From the NCBI GenBank assembly GCA_016584305.1, contig JACEEZ010025357.1, positions 279,501 to 343,500 on the forward strand: DNA of 64,000 nt, in the 5' to 3' direction. Made by a program: the position numbers and the translations under genes. The DNA comes from Chionoecetes opilio (taxonomy: Eukaryota > Arthropoda > Malacostraca > Decapoda > Majidae). Shown here one piece after another: positions 10,137-20,752 of this stretch (within the stretch, counting starts at the first letter, position 1; every line of letters starts with the position of its first letter). The notes beneath the pieces were generated by a model, which saw only the letters and a list, made by a program, of their open reading frames with translations, was not told the DNA's origin and made no database searches.

Positions 10137-10218
10137 GTGTAAGAAACTACTAGCATGAAATGCATGAAGGATAATGTTATAATGTGTTAATAACTGTACT
10201 TTAATTTCAGTATTGAAG

Positions 10219-10264
<46 letters not shown>
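10219..10264. repeat. (CA)n microsatellite
   Basis: About 23 CA units lie 82 bases after the ACTR8 exon. A 5'-truncated LINE begins exactly at its 3' edge, and no LINE tail precedes it. Confidence 0.95.
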
Positions 10265-10266
<2 letters not shown>

Positions 10267-10918
10267 TCGAAAAAGATCTGGGAGTGTGGATTACGGATAA
10301 TTTGTCACCTGAGAAGCATATAAAAAAGGTCACAGGAGATACATATCAGTTGCGGGGGGAATATAAGAATGGCATTCAAATATCTGGATGAAGAGATGTT
10401 TAAAAATTGAAACATCTTTGATTCGACCAAGGTTGGAATATGCGGCAGTGATTTGGTCACCACATAAAAGAAGGATATAAGGAAGATTGAGAGAATACAA
10501 AGAGCAGCCACAAAAAATGGCTCCAAGCCTGAGAGATTTACATATGAGGAAGACTTTCAAGACTAAAACCCCCAAACTCTTGAGAAAAGAAGAGAAAGGG
10601 AGATTTTATAGCAGTGTATAGGCATCAATGGGCGGGAAAAAAAATTGATAGAGATGATCTTTTTTGTGTGGGACGTTTAGAAGTGCAAGAGGTCATGAGA
10701 AGAATTGAAAAGGACAACATGCAAGAGGGACAAAAAAAAAATACAGCTTCCCGTATAGAAGCATAGAAGCTTGGAACAGCCTTGATGCAAAAGTGATTAA
10801 TGCAAGAAGTATTCAGGACTTCAAAGGCAAGCTGGATAATAGTAGATTTGGAGACGGGACAGTACGAGCATAGCTCTTTTCCTGTATGTTACAACTAGGT
10901 AAATACAAATTGATAAAT
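10265..10918 (+). mobile_element. CR1-like LINE family 2, copy A (3' end only)
   Basis: It starts inside the reverse transcriptase C-terminal region (KDLGVW) and runs to the family 2 tail. Readable pieces include PRLEYAAVIWSPH, IERIQRAATK and KYSFPYRSIEAW. The untranslated end has GAGCATAGCTCTTTTCCTGTATG and AACTAGGTAAATAC followed by CA repeats. Several indels break the frame. It is a 5'-truncated copy, as is common for LINEs. Confidence 0.85.
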
Positions 10919-10959
10919 ACACAAACACACACACACACACACACGCACAAGCAAATGTT

Positions 10960-11510
10960 TAAAGAATACTATGGAAAATAGTGAGAACATAATTTTGATG
11001 GGAGATTTTAACTGCAAAGAAGTTTGCTGGGAAGAATGATATACTGAAGGAGGAGAAAACTCATGGGGTGGTATATTGTTGGATTTGGTAATGAATAACA
11101 TATGACTCAGTGGATTAAAGAGAACACAAGATTCAGAGGTAGCAAAGGAACCATCAAGACTAGACCTACTATTGACGAAAGAACTGGAAGTAATTAGTAA
11201 AATGATTTATCAGTGCCCACTTGGAAAGAGTGACCATGTACTTATTGAATTTGAAGTAAATGATAGCAAAAAAGAGGGGAGAAAAGAAGAACATAAGAAA
11301 GGAAGATACAATTATGGAAAAGCAGACTTTGACGGATTAAGAACATTCTTCGGAGAGACAGACTGGAGTAATTTCCATGCAGCAACGCGTACCAGAAAAA
11401 TGGATGAGTTCATCCGAATTTACACCGAAGGAATAAATAGTTATGTTCCAAGGATAGTTATCAGAGAAAAGAAAAAAATGAATGGTTTAACAGAAAATGT
11501 GAATTAGCAA
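10960..11510 (+). pseudogene. Endonuclease domain, LINE family 2 copy B
   Basis: Readable blocks are ENIILMGDFNCKEVCWEE near 10980-11035 (catalytic Asp/Asn) and LDLLLTKELEVISK followed by GKSDHVLIEFEV near 11160-11260 (final SDH block with the catalytic His). The first half of the domain is missing because of 5' truncation. The open frame 11172-11507 covers the SDH block and the linker to the reverse transcriptase. Confidence 0.75.
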
Positions 11511-11853
11511 GACTAGAAAGAGAAAAAACAGGGAATAGTTGGAGGAGAAAAGGTGCAGCAACCTTTGGGAGAAGTACAAAACAACTAGAAATGATATGTA
11601 AGAATCCAAAGAGAAGAAGAAAGTAACTATGAGGGGAATATAATAGAAAAATGTAAGAATGAACCGAAACTTCTCTACAGATATTTTAAGGGAAAATGAA
11701 AAAAAAGGGAAAGGAATAGATAAGCTGAAGGTAAAAAGGCATATGTTATGAAGATGCATAACAACAGGCTGAGGTGATGAATAAGTGCTTACAGACTGTA
11801 TTTACAAGAGAAAGTGTATTTAAAACAAAAAATATAATAGCAAAAGAAAATAT

Positions 11854-12772
11854 ATGGAAGACATAAAAGTAGACGTAATAGAAGAAAAAAGGCTAATGGA
11901 AAGTCAAGATGTGAGAAAAGCCCCGGGTCCAGATGGAGTGTCGAACTGGATTATGAAAGAGTGCAGTAACCAACTAGCAGGAAAATTTGGACATAGTGTA
12001 ATTGAGAGTTCCTCAAGGAGAGCAGAGCCCCGCTTGATTGGAAAAGAGCAAATATTGTGCCAATTCACAAAGGAGGAGACAAAGAAAAACCCACTAAATT
12101 ACAGGCCAGTATCATTAACAATTTGTAGTGGCAAAAATGTGTGAAAAAATTGTGAAGGACAGATGGTTGAAAATATTTGGAAGAGACAAACACACTTGCA
12201 GGTGGCCAGTTTGGATTTAGAGGAGGAATGTCATGTACAACGAATTTATTGAGCTTTTACTCGAGAGTGATCGATGTGACACAGGAAAGAGAGGGGTGGG
12301 TCGATTGCATTTACTTGGACCTAAGGAAGGCATTTGACAAGGTACCTCATAAGAGACTGCTCTGGAAGCTAGAACATGTAGGAGGATTGAAGGGTGGTTT
12401 GCTGAAGTGGATGGAAGACTTTTGAGCAACAGAGAGATGAGAACAGTAAAAAAAGATAAAAAATCAGAATGGTGCAGTGTGATAAGTGGAGTTCCTCAGG
12501 ATCAGTATTGGCCCCAGTGAGTTCTGGTCTAGTAAATGATATGACAGAAGGAGTAAACAGTTATATGAGTTTATTCGCTGATGATGCTAAATTACTAAGA
12601 AAAGTATAAAGTAAATAGGACTGTGAGGATTTACAAATGGATCTAGATAAGATTTTCAGATGGAGTCAAATATGGGAAATGGAGTTTAATGCCAAAAAGT
12701 GTAAAGTGATGGAAATGGTCAGTAGCAAAAAGAGACAGAGAGGAAAGTATTCGATGGGAAATGAATGGATAA
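11854..12772 (+). pseudogene. Reverse transcriptase, LINE family 2 copy B, N-terminal part
   Basis: The open piece 11854-12144 contains VRKAPGPDGVSNWIMKE. The next (12177-12425) contains GQFGFRGGMSCTTNLL and YLDLRKAFDKVPHKRLLWKL with the first catalytic Asp. A later stretch near 12565-12600 has SLFADDAKLLRK with the catalytic DD, and NAKKCKVMEM follows. The coding text stops at the transposon junction and continues at 15541. Indels near 12150 and 12430-12560 break the frame. Confidence 0.8.
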
Positions 12773-13689
12773 CACTGGTCGACAAAAAAAAATCGAAGAT
12801 ATGGTTCTGGACTAAATGAAGCTGCTTATAGGTAAATCGACCCTGCTGAACTCGAATCTGATGTTCAATCAACTCTATCACGTCCAGTTTTTGAGAACCA
12901 GACGCAATTCATGAAAAAATATGGGTAAAATCAGCAGAAATAGGTTTCACCAATGTTTTCATTTTAAACTCTTAATCTTTTCTTTTCTCAAGCCTAATTA
13001 GGGCAGTGCAGTGTTTTTGAGTCAGTGTGGTTTGTGCAGTGAGCAGGGGAGGGTGTGCGCGCTGCGTATTGGCGAGGGGTTAGCAGGCTGTGTAGTACAT
13101 TTTTACCTACTGCTCGTACAGCTATTGACATCTGTTTAAACATTTAATTTTTCTTTGCAGATATGATGTGTTTGATTTAGTGGAGTCCTAATTTTAGTTG
13201 GTTTACCGTATATAGTACCTTGTACCGGGCTGTGATGGAGCGCCGTAACTGTGTGAATGCATCGGACAGTTTTTGTTACATACAGTATGTGGAATTTTTA
13301 CCCCTGACAGTCTGAAGAAACCTCTTACAAAGAAGGTTTAAAGCGCTTATCTGCATTATTTCAAGTGCCGTATAGGTGATCAATAAGAAGTGGGCCCCTC
13401 ACTAGCAGCAACCCCTGTGTGAACACTTGAATGAATGGATGCGTGGCAAACGGCCATCAGGCATGGCATTCGGCATCCCAATGGTTTGGCGTGAACAAAA
13501 GGGAAATCACAGTACTGACTGCTACTTCTGCCTCACTAACATCAAAGGGATATTCAGTAAAAACGCGAGCTAAAATCAGTATCCTGACGTACCTTCTGCC
13601 ATCGGGCCCTTGTGCCACATGGTCCTGATCCCCCAGTTCCAAATGTTCCAATTGCAAGTGCTATAGTGAATCAGATTCGAACGAGGAGG

Positions 13690-14900
13690 ATAATCCAGGA
13701 TACGACTTTCAAGAAATGGCAGACAACAGAGACCCCAAATTCATCAGTCAGGAAATGCTACATGACCTTGCTGGGGACCTAGATCTACCCAAGGAGAAAA
13801 GTGAAGTCCTTGGATCTCGTCTCAAGGAAGGGGAATTTGCTACAAGAAGGAGTTCTCATCACCACGTTTCATCGTAGACATAAAGAACTTTCAAGCTTTC
13901 AAGATGGAACACAAGCTCTGTTACTGCTTTGATGTTGACACACTCATGGAACAACTTTTTTGAGTCCACACTTATGATAAGAGTGGCGGCTGTTCATAGA
14001 TTCAGGAAAAAAACACTCTAAAGGCCGTTCTTTGCTAAAGGAAATAAGCTTCCCAGTGTTCCAATTGCGCCATGGCCATGAAATGAGTGAAATGAGTGAA
14101 ACTATGAAAACTTTATTATCTGCTGTAAATATGAAGAACATCAGTGGAATCTGTGTGGGGACCTGAAGGTAATCTCCTTGCTTCTAGGACTCCAGTTAGG
14201 TTACACTAAGCACATGTGTTTTTCTTTGTTTGTGGGACTCTAGAGCGGACAGCAAACATTACAAACAAAAGGAATGGCCAGCACGACCGAAAGACTCACC
14301 TGGCAGGTTCAACTGTATGTACAAACCTCTTGTTGACAGTGAAAAGGTTTTTACTTACCTCCATTGCATCTGAAACTTGGGTTAATAAAAAATTTTGTGA
14401 AGGCCATGGATCAAAATGGTGCTGGCTTTTAGTATTTGTTAGCAAAGTTTGGGAAAGCACTGTATCTGAAGCCAAAAGTAAAGGCAGGTGTTTTCAATGG
14501 CCCTCAAATTCGTCAACTACTCAATGATGATGACTTGTAAAGAGCCTAACTGCCCTGGAAAAAGCTGCTTGGAAGAGCTTTTTGGCTGTTATAAAGAACT
14601 ACCTAGGGAATGTTCGAGGCATCGAATTATGAGGAGCTTGTAAATTACATGTTGAAGAGTTACATGCGCTTGGGCTCGGATGTCACTCAAAATCCAATTT
14701 TTCATTCACATCTGATTTCTTCCCAACGAATCTTGGCGCGGTCAGTATGAGCAGGGGGAAGTTTCCACCAGGACATTGCCACCATGGAAACCCGATACCA
14801 AGGACGATTCAGTCCCAACATGATAGGGGACTATTGCTGGACGCTACAACGTGAAGTAGCTGCTCCTACAACGAAAGAGCAAACTACAGAAACACTTCTC
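13690..14900 (+). pseudogene. Decayed transposase-like ORF inside the Chapaev-like element
   Basis: Fragments in shifting frames read LHDLAGDLDLPKEKSEVLGS, then CGDLKVISLLLGLQLGYTK, then a LPPLHLKLGLIKNFVKAMD-like stretch near 14340-14400 and FPTNLGAVS near 14720. The order matches a multi-copy protein family that I recall from arthropod and cnidarian genomes, usually labelled uncharacterised. Linking that family to Chapaev-like transposases is my inference from the element ends. Stops and indels show it is inactive. Confidence 0.5.
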
Positions 14901-15066
14901 ATGTACTTATGGGCAGGGTGAGTACTTTTTTGTGTTAGGTATAGTTTGATCATATGTATATTAATACCAATTTGAGATCCTTGACTGTCTTCTGAAGAAC
15001 AGTCTAGATCTGACTGTTTTTTCGAAACTAGCGCATCTTTTTCTCAAAAAAAATCTCGAAGTTGTG

Positions 15067-15124
15067 TTCCAAAATATATATATATATATATATATATATT
15101 TTATATATATATATAAAATATATC

Positions 15125-15162
<38 letters not shown>

Positions 15163-15172
15163 ATATATATAA
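15067..15172. repeat. (TA)n microsatellite
   Basis: Alternating TA with a few interruptions inside the Chapaev-like element. It gives spurious open frames of Ile and Tyr on both strands. Confidence 0.95.
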
Positions 15173-15540
15173 AGTCAAAATTTACTGTGATTTGGCATAT
15201 TTTCGGATATTTCCAAGATGTGGCACATTTCGGATATATTTGGAACATAATTTAAGTATATTTTTTTTCCAGATATGTACATTAGGTCCTAATAAAGCCG
15301 CAGGCACCACCAGAATTTAATTACGAGTAATATATATTAAAAGTAGGGGGATTGTTTTGATTAATTATATAATTATATATACGTATATAATATAATAGCT
15401 ATTAAAATTTTTAAAAAGCGATATTTCAAAAAATATCCGTGCTAGAGAAAAAGCAATGCCAATTTTAAAATCAGCAGCGAAAATGCTTTCCAACCCACAC
15501 ACAATGAACTCGGAATCATTTTTGGTGTCGACCAGTGTAA

Positions 15541-16160
15541 TCAAAACAAAGGTCGAAAAAGATCTGGGAGTATGGATTAAGGACAATTTGTCACCAGAGA
15601 AGCATATAAACAAGATCACAGTAGATACATATCAGTGCTGAGGGGAAAATAAGAATGGCATTCAAAAAACTGGATGAAGAGATGATCAAGAAATTTATAA
15701 CATCTCTGATTCGACCAAGATTGGAATATGGGCAGTGATTGGTCACCACATAAAAAGAAGGATATAAGGAAGATTGAGAGAATACAAAGAGCAGCCACAA
15801 AAATGGCTCCAAGCCTGAGAGATTTACCATATGAAGAAAGACTTTCAAGACTAAAACCCCCAACACTTGAGAAAAGAAGAGAAAGGGGAGATTTTATAGC
15901 AGTGTATAGAGCATCAATGGGTCTGGAAAAAATTGATAGAGAAGATCTGTTTGTGTGGGACGACAGAAGTACAAGAGGTCATGAAAAGAAATTGAAAAGG
16001 ACAACATGCAAGAGGGATATAAAAAAATACAGCTTCCCGCATAGAAGCCTGGAACAACCTTGATGCAAAAGTGATTAATGCAAGAAGTATTCAGGACTTC
16101 AAAGGCAAACTGGATAATAGTAGATTTGGAGACGGGACAGTACGAGCATAGCTCTTTCCT
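15541..16160 (+). pseudogene. Reverse transcriptase C-terminal region, LINE family 2 copy B
   Basis: Coding text resumes after the transposon with KTKVEKDLGVWIKDNLSPEK and continues through the 111-codon frame at 15728-16063. That frame includes IERIQRAATKMAPSLRDL, ERRERGDFIAVYRASMGLE and KKYSFPHRSLE. These blocks are the CR1-type region after the palm domain. A missing base near 15640 and others shift the frame. Confidence 0.8.
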
Positions 16161-16200
16161 GTATGTTACAACTAGGGAAATACAATTAGGTAAATACCAC

Positions 16201-16560
16201 ACACTATAGTAAAACAGAAATGAAAAAAGAACGGAGGAAGAAAAAACTATTTATTTTGGAGGGTACTAAATGACAGGGTGAGAAAGTGGTATACAGACAT
16301 GCCCTCGGGTTTCTAACTTAATTCATTCCCAAAAGTTGTTCTAAAACCGAAACACATTTTTCCATATGAAACTATATAAAATGGATTAATCCGTTCCTGA
16401 CCCCCAAAATAAAGACTTTTCTTAACAAAAATGAAAATTAAACTAACCTAACCCCCCCCCCTTTTGATCACTCACTAACCTAACCAAGCCTAATCCCATG
16501 CTTTAACCTCCTAACTAAAGCCAAATCTGCATTTTAAATAAGTGTCCGGCGGGGAAGGGA
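16201..16560. other. Non-coding stretch with a MITE-F piece
   Basis: From TA|CAGACATG (16294) to about 16430 the sequence is the reverse complement of 26780-26920, including the CCAAAAGTTGTTCTAAAACC and GGATTAATCCGTTCCTGAC stretches. This suggests a dispersed TIR element starting CAGACATG with a TA target. The rest is unassigned. Confidence 0.55.
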
Positions 16561-16686
16561 ATCCTTGATGCAAAAGTGATTAATGCAAGAAGTATTCAGG
16601 ACTTCTAAGGCAAATGGATAATAGTAGATTTGGAGATGGGACCAGTACGAGCATAGCTCCTTTTCCTGTATGTTACAACTAGGTTG
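16561..16686 (+). mobile_element. LINE family 2, short 3' fragment
   Basis: It carries the final coding stretch (ATGCAAAAGTGATTAATGCAAGAAG) and the tail GTATGTTACAACTAGG. About 125 bases only. Confidence 0.8.
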
Positions 16687-16689
16687 TAC

Positions 16690-18258
16690 CCCAATGTTTC
16701 AGAATGCCCGCGGTATTGACGAAACCCCACCCTCTCTTGACGAAGTCAGAGAGGCTGTAGCAAAGTTGAAAGGGGAGAAAGGCAGCTGGTTTTTGTAATA
16801 TCAGTTGCATGCTGTCCTGACTGCCGTGTGGCAATCAGGTACCATTCCTCCTGACTGGAAAAGGGGGCTGGTCCTCCCTATCTGGAAAGGGAAAGGGGAC
16901 GTCAGGACTGCAACAATTACCGCGGTATTACACTGCTCAGCGTACAGGCAAGGTGCTTTCCCATCTATGCTGACACGAAATTCGCAGTCATCTGGTGAAG
17001 CATCAGAGACCTCAGCAGTCTGGGTTCACGCCTGGTAAAATCAACAAAAGGACCGTTTTCCTAGCGCTTCGTGTCCTGGTGGAACGCCGACGTGAGTTTC
17101 GACAGGGGATGCTTGCAGCCTATGTTGATCTCAAGGGAAAGGGGTTTGACTCAGTGCATCGTGAGTCACTCTGGGATCTTCTGTGACTTCGAGGATTCCT
17201 GCAAGGACTATTGGTTTGATAATGGTCTGTATTCTGGGACTGAGAGTGCTGTGAAGTGTGGGGAGGTGTATCCAGCTTCTTCCTGTGAATACAGGAGTGA
17301 GGCAAGGGTGCGTCCCTGCCCCATCACTTTTCAACACTTGTATGACTGGGTATTGGGCAAAGTTGTAGATCAAAGTGATGTGGAGCATCCCCCGGCAACA
17401 CCCCAAGATCACTGATTTTATTTTTTTACGATGATGCAGTAATCTTTGCTGAGTCGCTGAAGGTCCTGGTGATGGCTCTCGAGGCGCTGCACGAGGAGGC
17501 AAAGCCTTTGAGACTTGAGGTGTCCTGGCTCAAGACCAAGGTCCAGGTGTTTAGGCTTAGGTCCAGGCTTACAAGATGAAAAAGTACAGTCTGTTCATGT
17601 GTACGGCGAGGACATTGAGATCTTGGAAAGTCTTACATACCTTGTTAGCGCAGTCTATAATGACGGCGGGTCACGTCAAGAAGTCTTACGGCGGAGTGGC
17701 ATAGCCCACGGTGTTATGGACTCGGTAAGCAGGAGTATTTGGCGTTGTCGGTACCTGTGCAGGAGGACAAAGATCTGGATCTTCAAGTCGCTTGTGATCC
17801 CTGTCTTACTCTATGGTTGTGAAACATGGACACTAAATTGCGACTTGAAGAGACTAATCGATGTCTTTGGTAATAAGTGTCTTCGCAGAATCATGGGGTA
17901 TCGCTGGGTTGATTACGTGTCAAATCTTCTATTGTACCGTGAAACTGAATCGAGGCCTATTACCTGCATAGTCCATCAGCGCCAACTTCGGCTATATGGG
18001 CATGTGGCACGCTACCCTGAAACCAATCCTTCCCATCGGGTTGTATCTGTAAGAGACAATCCGGCATGGAGGAGGCCAAGGGGGCACCCACAAGGCTCGT
18101 GACTGGGACAAATTGATGTTTCTTTTCGAAAGCTGCGTGATATGGGAAAGGAGCCTGCATGGGGACTTGCGCGTGGTGACCTCCGGGAGTGGCGTTGTAG
18201 GGTGGGCGAGGCGACGCGCCCCCCAGCGTATGCCCCCAATGATTGATTGATTGATTCA
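16690..18258 (+). mobile_element. RTE-like LINE, copy 1
   Basis: The copy holds a reverse transcriptase and C-terminal region and ends in a short TGAT tandem tail (CAATGATTGATTGATTGATT), the kind of 3' tail typical of RTE-type LINEs. The 5' end is truncated; it begins inside the coding region before the reverse transcriptase core. A second copy of the same family is at 54408-58096. Confidence 0.8.
16805..18110 (+). pseudogene. RTE-like reverse transcriptase and C-terminal region
   Basis: Fragments across frames are SGTIPPDWKRGLVLPIWKGK (16830-16900), QQSGFTPGK (near 17010), LAAYVDLKGKGFDSVHRESL near 17110-17170 (motif A Asp) and a DDAVIFAESL-like block near 17430. The 195-codon open frame 17515-18102 has VLLYGCETWTLN, CLRRIMGYRWVDYVSN and RRPRGHPQGS, the usual C-terminal region of RTE-type polymerases. 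Frame breaks near 16900, 17185 and 17410 make it non-functional. Confidence 0.75.
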
Positions 18259-18430
18259 CAACTGGTCGGATTAACTAGAGAATTTCTCTGGCTAACTTGT
18301 CTATTGGTGTTAAAAGCGTATTTCAAATACATAGGCTTATAGAGCAAGGAATGTAAAATTAATGAAAAAACGACAACTTTCTTTCACAGTACCGCGGTGC
18401 CAAATGTGGGGTTAGGCAGTCCGATTCTGG
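18259..18430. other. Short unassigned spacer
   Basis: Between the RTE tail and the Gypsy fragment. I see no repeat or coding block. Confidence 0.4.
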
Positions 18431-18479
18431 GGGATGAAGACAGAGGAGCGAGCTAACCTTCCTCCCTCAACCGTGGCTA

Positions 18480-19180
18480 GCACCACACTGAGTATGCGTC
18501 AGTCGAGCTCCGCCTCCCCTATGACGTGTTTGGCGCAAAAGGGAAAAAAACACGTGTTCCGCACAAGGGCTCGCCACAATTGCCCAAGCGATACCACTCC
18601 AGGGTTAAATAGCCGTGGCGGTCCCATGCCATCACACCAATTCCACAACATTGTCCACTGTTTTGCGTTAGTGTTGTATGTCACTTTAAAAGCCCTCTCG
18701 TCAATGTCTCGTGTGGTAGACACCGCCACTGCTGAAGCCTGCACTTTCTCTATACCGAACCTCACATCGTTCGCCGAACACACTCTTACACTGTGTAGGG
18801 TACTCACGCCATTCACCCCCAGAATAAAATCAAAGTTAAGCGGCTTGGAAGGTACTTCAATCGCGCTCACGGACACCGAACACTCCTGATGGCAGCTGGA
18901 CCTGCATGACTCCCATCCCCATACGCTCATAAGATTCACCACTCACAGTCATCACACTGACGTTTTCTTTAGACCATCGTGAACACAAGGAGACATGTGC
19001 AGTATACACTTTGTACAGCCAGTATCTACCAGAGCTTCATAGTCTACTCCGTTAACCATCAATCGCACCGCCGGTAACGTGCCTCTCATTGATGGTTCGG
19101 AGAGAAGGATGGCGCTTGTCCCACCTCTCCTGATCCATTTTCTGAACACATTGAAGCAACGTGACCTCGCCGCCCACAAG
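18480..19180 (-). pseudogene. Gypsy-like aspartic protease region
   Basis: The open frame at 19179-18952 holds ALVDTGCTKCILHMSPC, with the catalytic DTG followed by a changed flap region. The next open frame, 18942-18499, continues with NFDFILGVNGVSTL, the block that usually follows the protease core. The remaining text is not assignable. A shift between the two frames marks decay. Confidence 0.6.
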
Positions 19181-19836
19181 TAAAGCAGCGCACGCTGCTA
19201 TGCCCACCTCTGCGTTTGCCGCGTCCAGCCAGGCAGTCGCGGGCGTAGTGGTTCAGCTGTTTACAGGCAAGGCCGCGCACAGCACCAACATTAGGTGATG
19301 CAGAAGCCGCTGTGTGCTGACAGACTCAGGAAAGTTGTGTAGAAGCTCCAGCGTTAAAATTGTCGTCCACTAGAACAGCTCAAGCACGATTCAGAAGCTG
19401 ATTTATATCCATATTCTCCATGCGAGATCCAGCTCTCGATATGTGGCGAGCAGCTTCAGGAAGGCCGGCCATGAAAGCATAACTTAGGCTGGAGTCAGTC
19501 ATACCGCCAAACAGTTCAGCCAGGTGAAGCAAATTGGACAAGTACACATCCACAGGCTCGCTGTCACGGAGCTAGCGAGCGACGAACTGCTCGTAAACTA
19601 GAAACTTGTCCGCAGCAAAAGCCGAGATGAGTGCCTCCTTAATTATGTTGTATATCTCCTTGTCTGAGTTGTTAAATTGCTGATACACCGAGAAAGCTCC
19701 CCCGGTGAGTCGCAGCGGTACAACTGTGTGCAGCTCAGTGATCCCTCATAGCTTGCAAACCAGCTCCAACTTTTCCAGCCACTCCACCACTGCCTTCGAT
19801 GTGCCGTCAAACTCCAGGATTAAACGGAGGTCCATG
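19181..19836 (-). pseudogene. Gypsy-like gag with two zinc knuckles
   Basis: The minus-strand reading from the ATG near 19836 (MDLRLILEFDGTS) gives a capsid-like region with SDKEIYNIIKEALISAFAAD, then DVYLSNLLHLAELFG and AFMAGLPEAARHI, as in gag capsid domains. Knuckles follow: CKQLNHYARDC and CFTCGRRGHVASMC, both of C-x2-C-x4-H-x4-C type (the first has changed residues). Two in-frame stops interrupt it. It would package and assemble the element RNA. Confidence 0.7.
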
Positions 19837-19921
19837 GTAAGGCAGTCCCCTTGGTTCGCCGTAACTGTCTGAGTATCCTTGCTTATGGTATATGGCTGGG
19901 CTGGATATTGCCTCGATAGCT

Positions 19922-20232
19922 TGTAACAGGCTGGGGGTAGGCAGAAGGAGAAGGAAGCCTACTCCTTCTGCTGCTGGCTTTATTCCCACAAACTCATGTA
20001 CAAGAAACCCGCTCTTCAGACCAGCTTTGAGATTCAAACATATTCTAATAATATATAGTATCGAGACGAGTCCCGTCACACAAGATTAACATACACTCAA
20101 AGGCAACTCACTCGTTAAACACCTCGGAAGACTCGAATCAACTACCAACACACACATACATCAACACAGTTTATACCAATAGACTTACAAACATAAAACA
20201 AAGAAATACGTATAGACAACTATCACATTACA
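19922..20232 (-). repeat. Putative 5' LTR (about 311 bp)
   Basis: On the minus strand it starts TGTAATGTG and ends CTGTTACA, giving the TGTAA...TTACA inverted ends common in Gypsy-type LTRs. An AATAAA lies inside near 19984. Gag begins about 90 bases downstream. There is no second LTR in the window to compare with, so the call rests on the ends and position. Confidence 0.5.
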
Positions 20233-20749
20233 GAACTCGCTGCAAAACTTGTGAAAGGATTGGCTTACGTTGGGTCTCCTTTAGTATGACGGCAGCATTC
20301 ACTACTTGAGCAGACTCCAGCAACCCAATCACTAAATTCAGTTCCTCCGGCATATGTCCACGTTTTGGCAGGTCAGGGAGTGCAAGTCTACTAAGGGCAT
20401 CCGCATTCGAATTGTCTAGGCCCCTTTTATACTGAATATTATAGTCATAAGCAGATAAGGTAAGCGCCCAATGACGAACACGAGGAGAGGTCATGGTAGG
20501 GGAAGCTGCATCTCTTCCAAACAGGAAAGTTAAGGGCTTATGATCCGTCACCAGGGTGAATTTTCTACACAATAGATACTGATGGAATCTTAACACACCA
20601 AACACTAGAGCCAGGCCCTCTTTATCTATCTGGGAGTAGTTAGTTTCTAGCCTTAGTAAGGCTACGGGACGAGAACGCCACTGGTCATTCAATACCATCT
20701 TGAAACTTATGCGAGAGCACAGCACCCAAATCTCGGGGACTGACATCAC
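20233..20749 (-). pseudogene. Gypsy-like RNase H domain
   Basis: The 173-codon frame contains NYSQIDKEGLALVFGVLRFH (catalytic Glu region), FTLVTDHKPLTFLFG (catalytic Asp), VRHWALTLSAYDYNIQYKRG and SNADALSRL. This is the standard RNase H order in Gypsy pol. The N-terminal edge is shifted relative to the thumb region. Its 3' side is cut at the LTR. Confidence 0.8.
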
Positions 20750-20752
20750 ACT

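Larger units (their letters stand above)
12773..15537. mobile_element. Chapaev-like (CMC superfamily) DNA transposon, 2765 bp
   Basis: The left end is CACTGGTCGACAAAAA and the right end TTTTTGGTGTCGACCAGTG, an inverted pair. The host LINE reads GGATAATCAAAAC in uninterrupted copies (37595, 52405), whereas here it is GGATAA|element|TAATCAAAAC, giving a 3-bp TAA duplication. CACTG ends with a 3-bp T-N-A target fit the Chapaev/CACTA group by established knowledge. A decayed coding region lies inside at about 13690-14900. A (TA)n expansion lies at 15067-15172. Confidence 0.75.
10946..16195 (+). mobile_element. CR1-like LINE family 2, copy B, split by a DNA transposon
   Basis: The copy begins in the endonuclease at AGCAAATGTTTAAAGAATAC, directly after a CA repeat, and continues through the reverse transcriptase. 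At 12772 it is broken by a 2765-base DNA transposon and resumes at 15541 in register, apart from the duplicated TAA. It ends with the family tail near 16150-16195 (ACAACTAGGGAAATACAATTAGGTAAATAC). ORF1 is absent. Frameshifts are scattered. Confidence 0.88.
18430..20232 (-). mobile_element. Gypsy-like LTR retrotransposon fragment: 5' LTR, gag and protease
   Basis: Read on the minus strand, the order is a putative 5' LTR (20232-19922), a short leader, gag from an ATG near 19836, two CCHC zinc knuckles, then a protease with VDTGCT, and decayed sequence to about 18430. No reverse transcriptase or 3' LTR follows, so only the 5' half is present. It abuts another Gypsy element's pol region. In-frame stops occur in gag near 19574 and 19740. 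Confidence 0.65.

Noticed and set aside
14961..15255. Ile/Tyr-rich frames on both strands
   Set aside because: They come from the TA microsatellite.
17515..18102. A complete 195-codon host gene
   Set aside because: It is the C-terminal part of an RTE-like polymerase, repeated at 57400-58090.
18499..18889. Open frames on both strands at 18434-18942 as host genes
   Set aside because: The minus-strand frame continues the Gypsy protease region and the plus-strand frame is its shadow.
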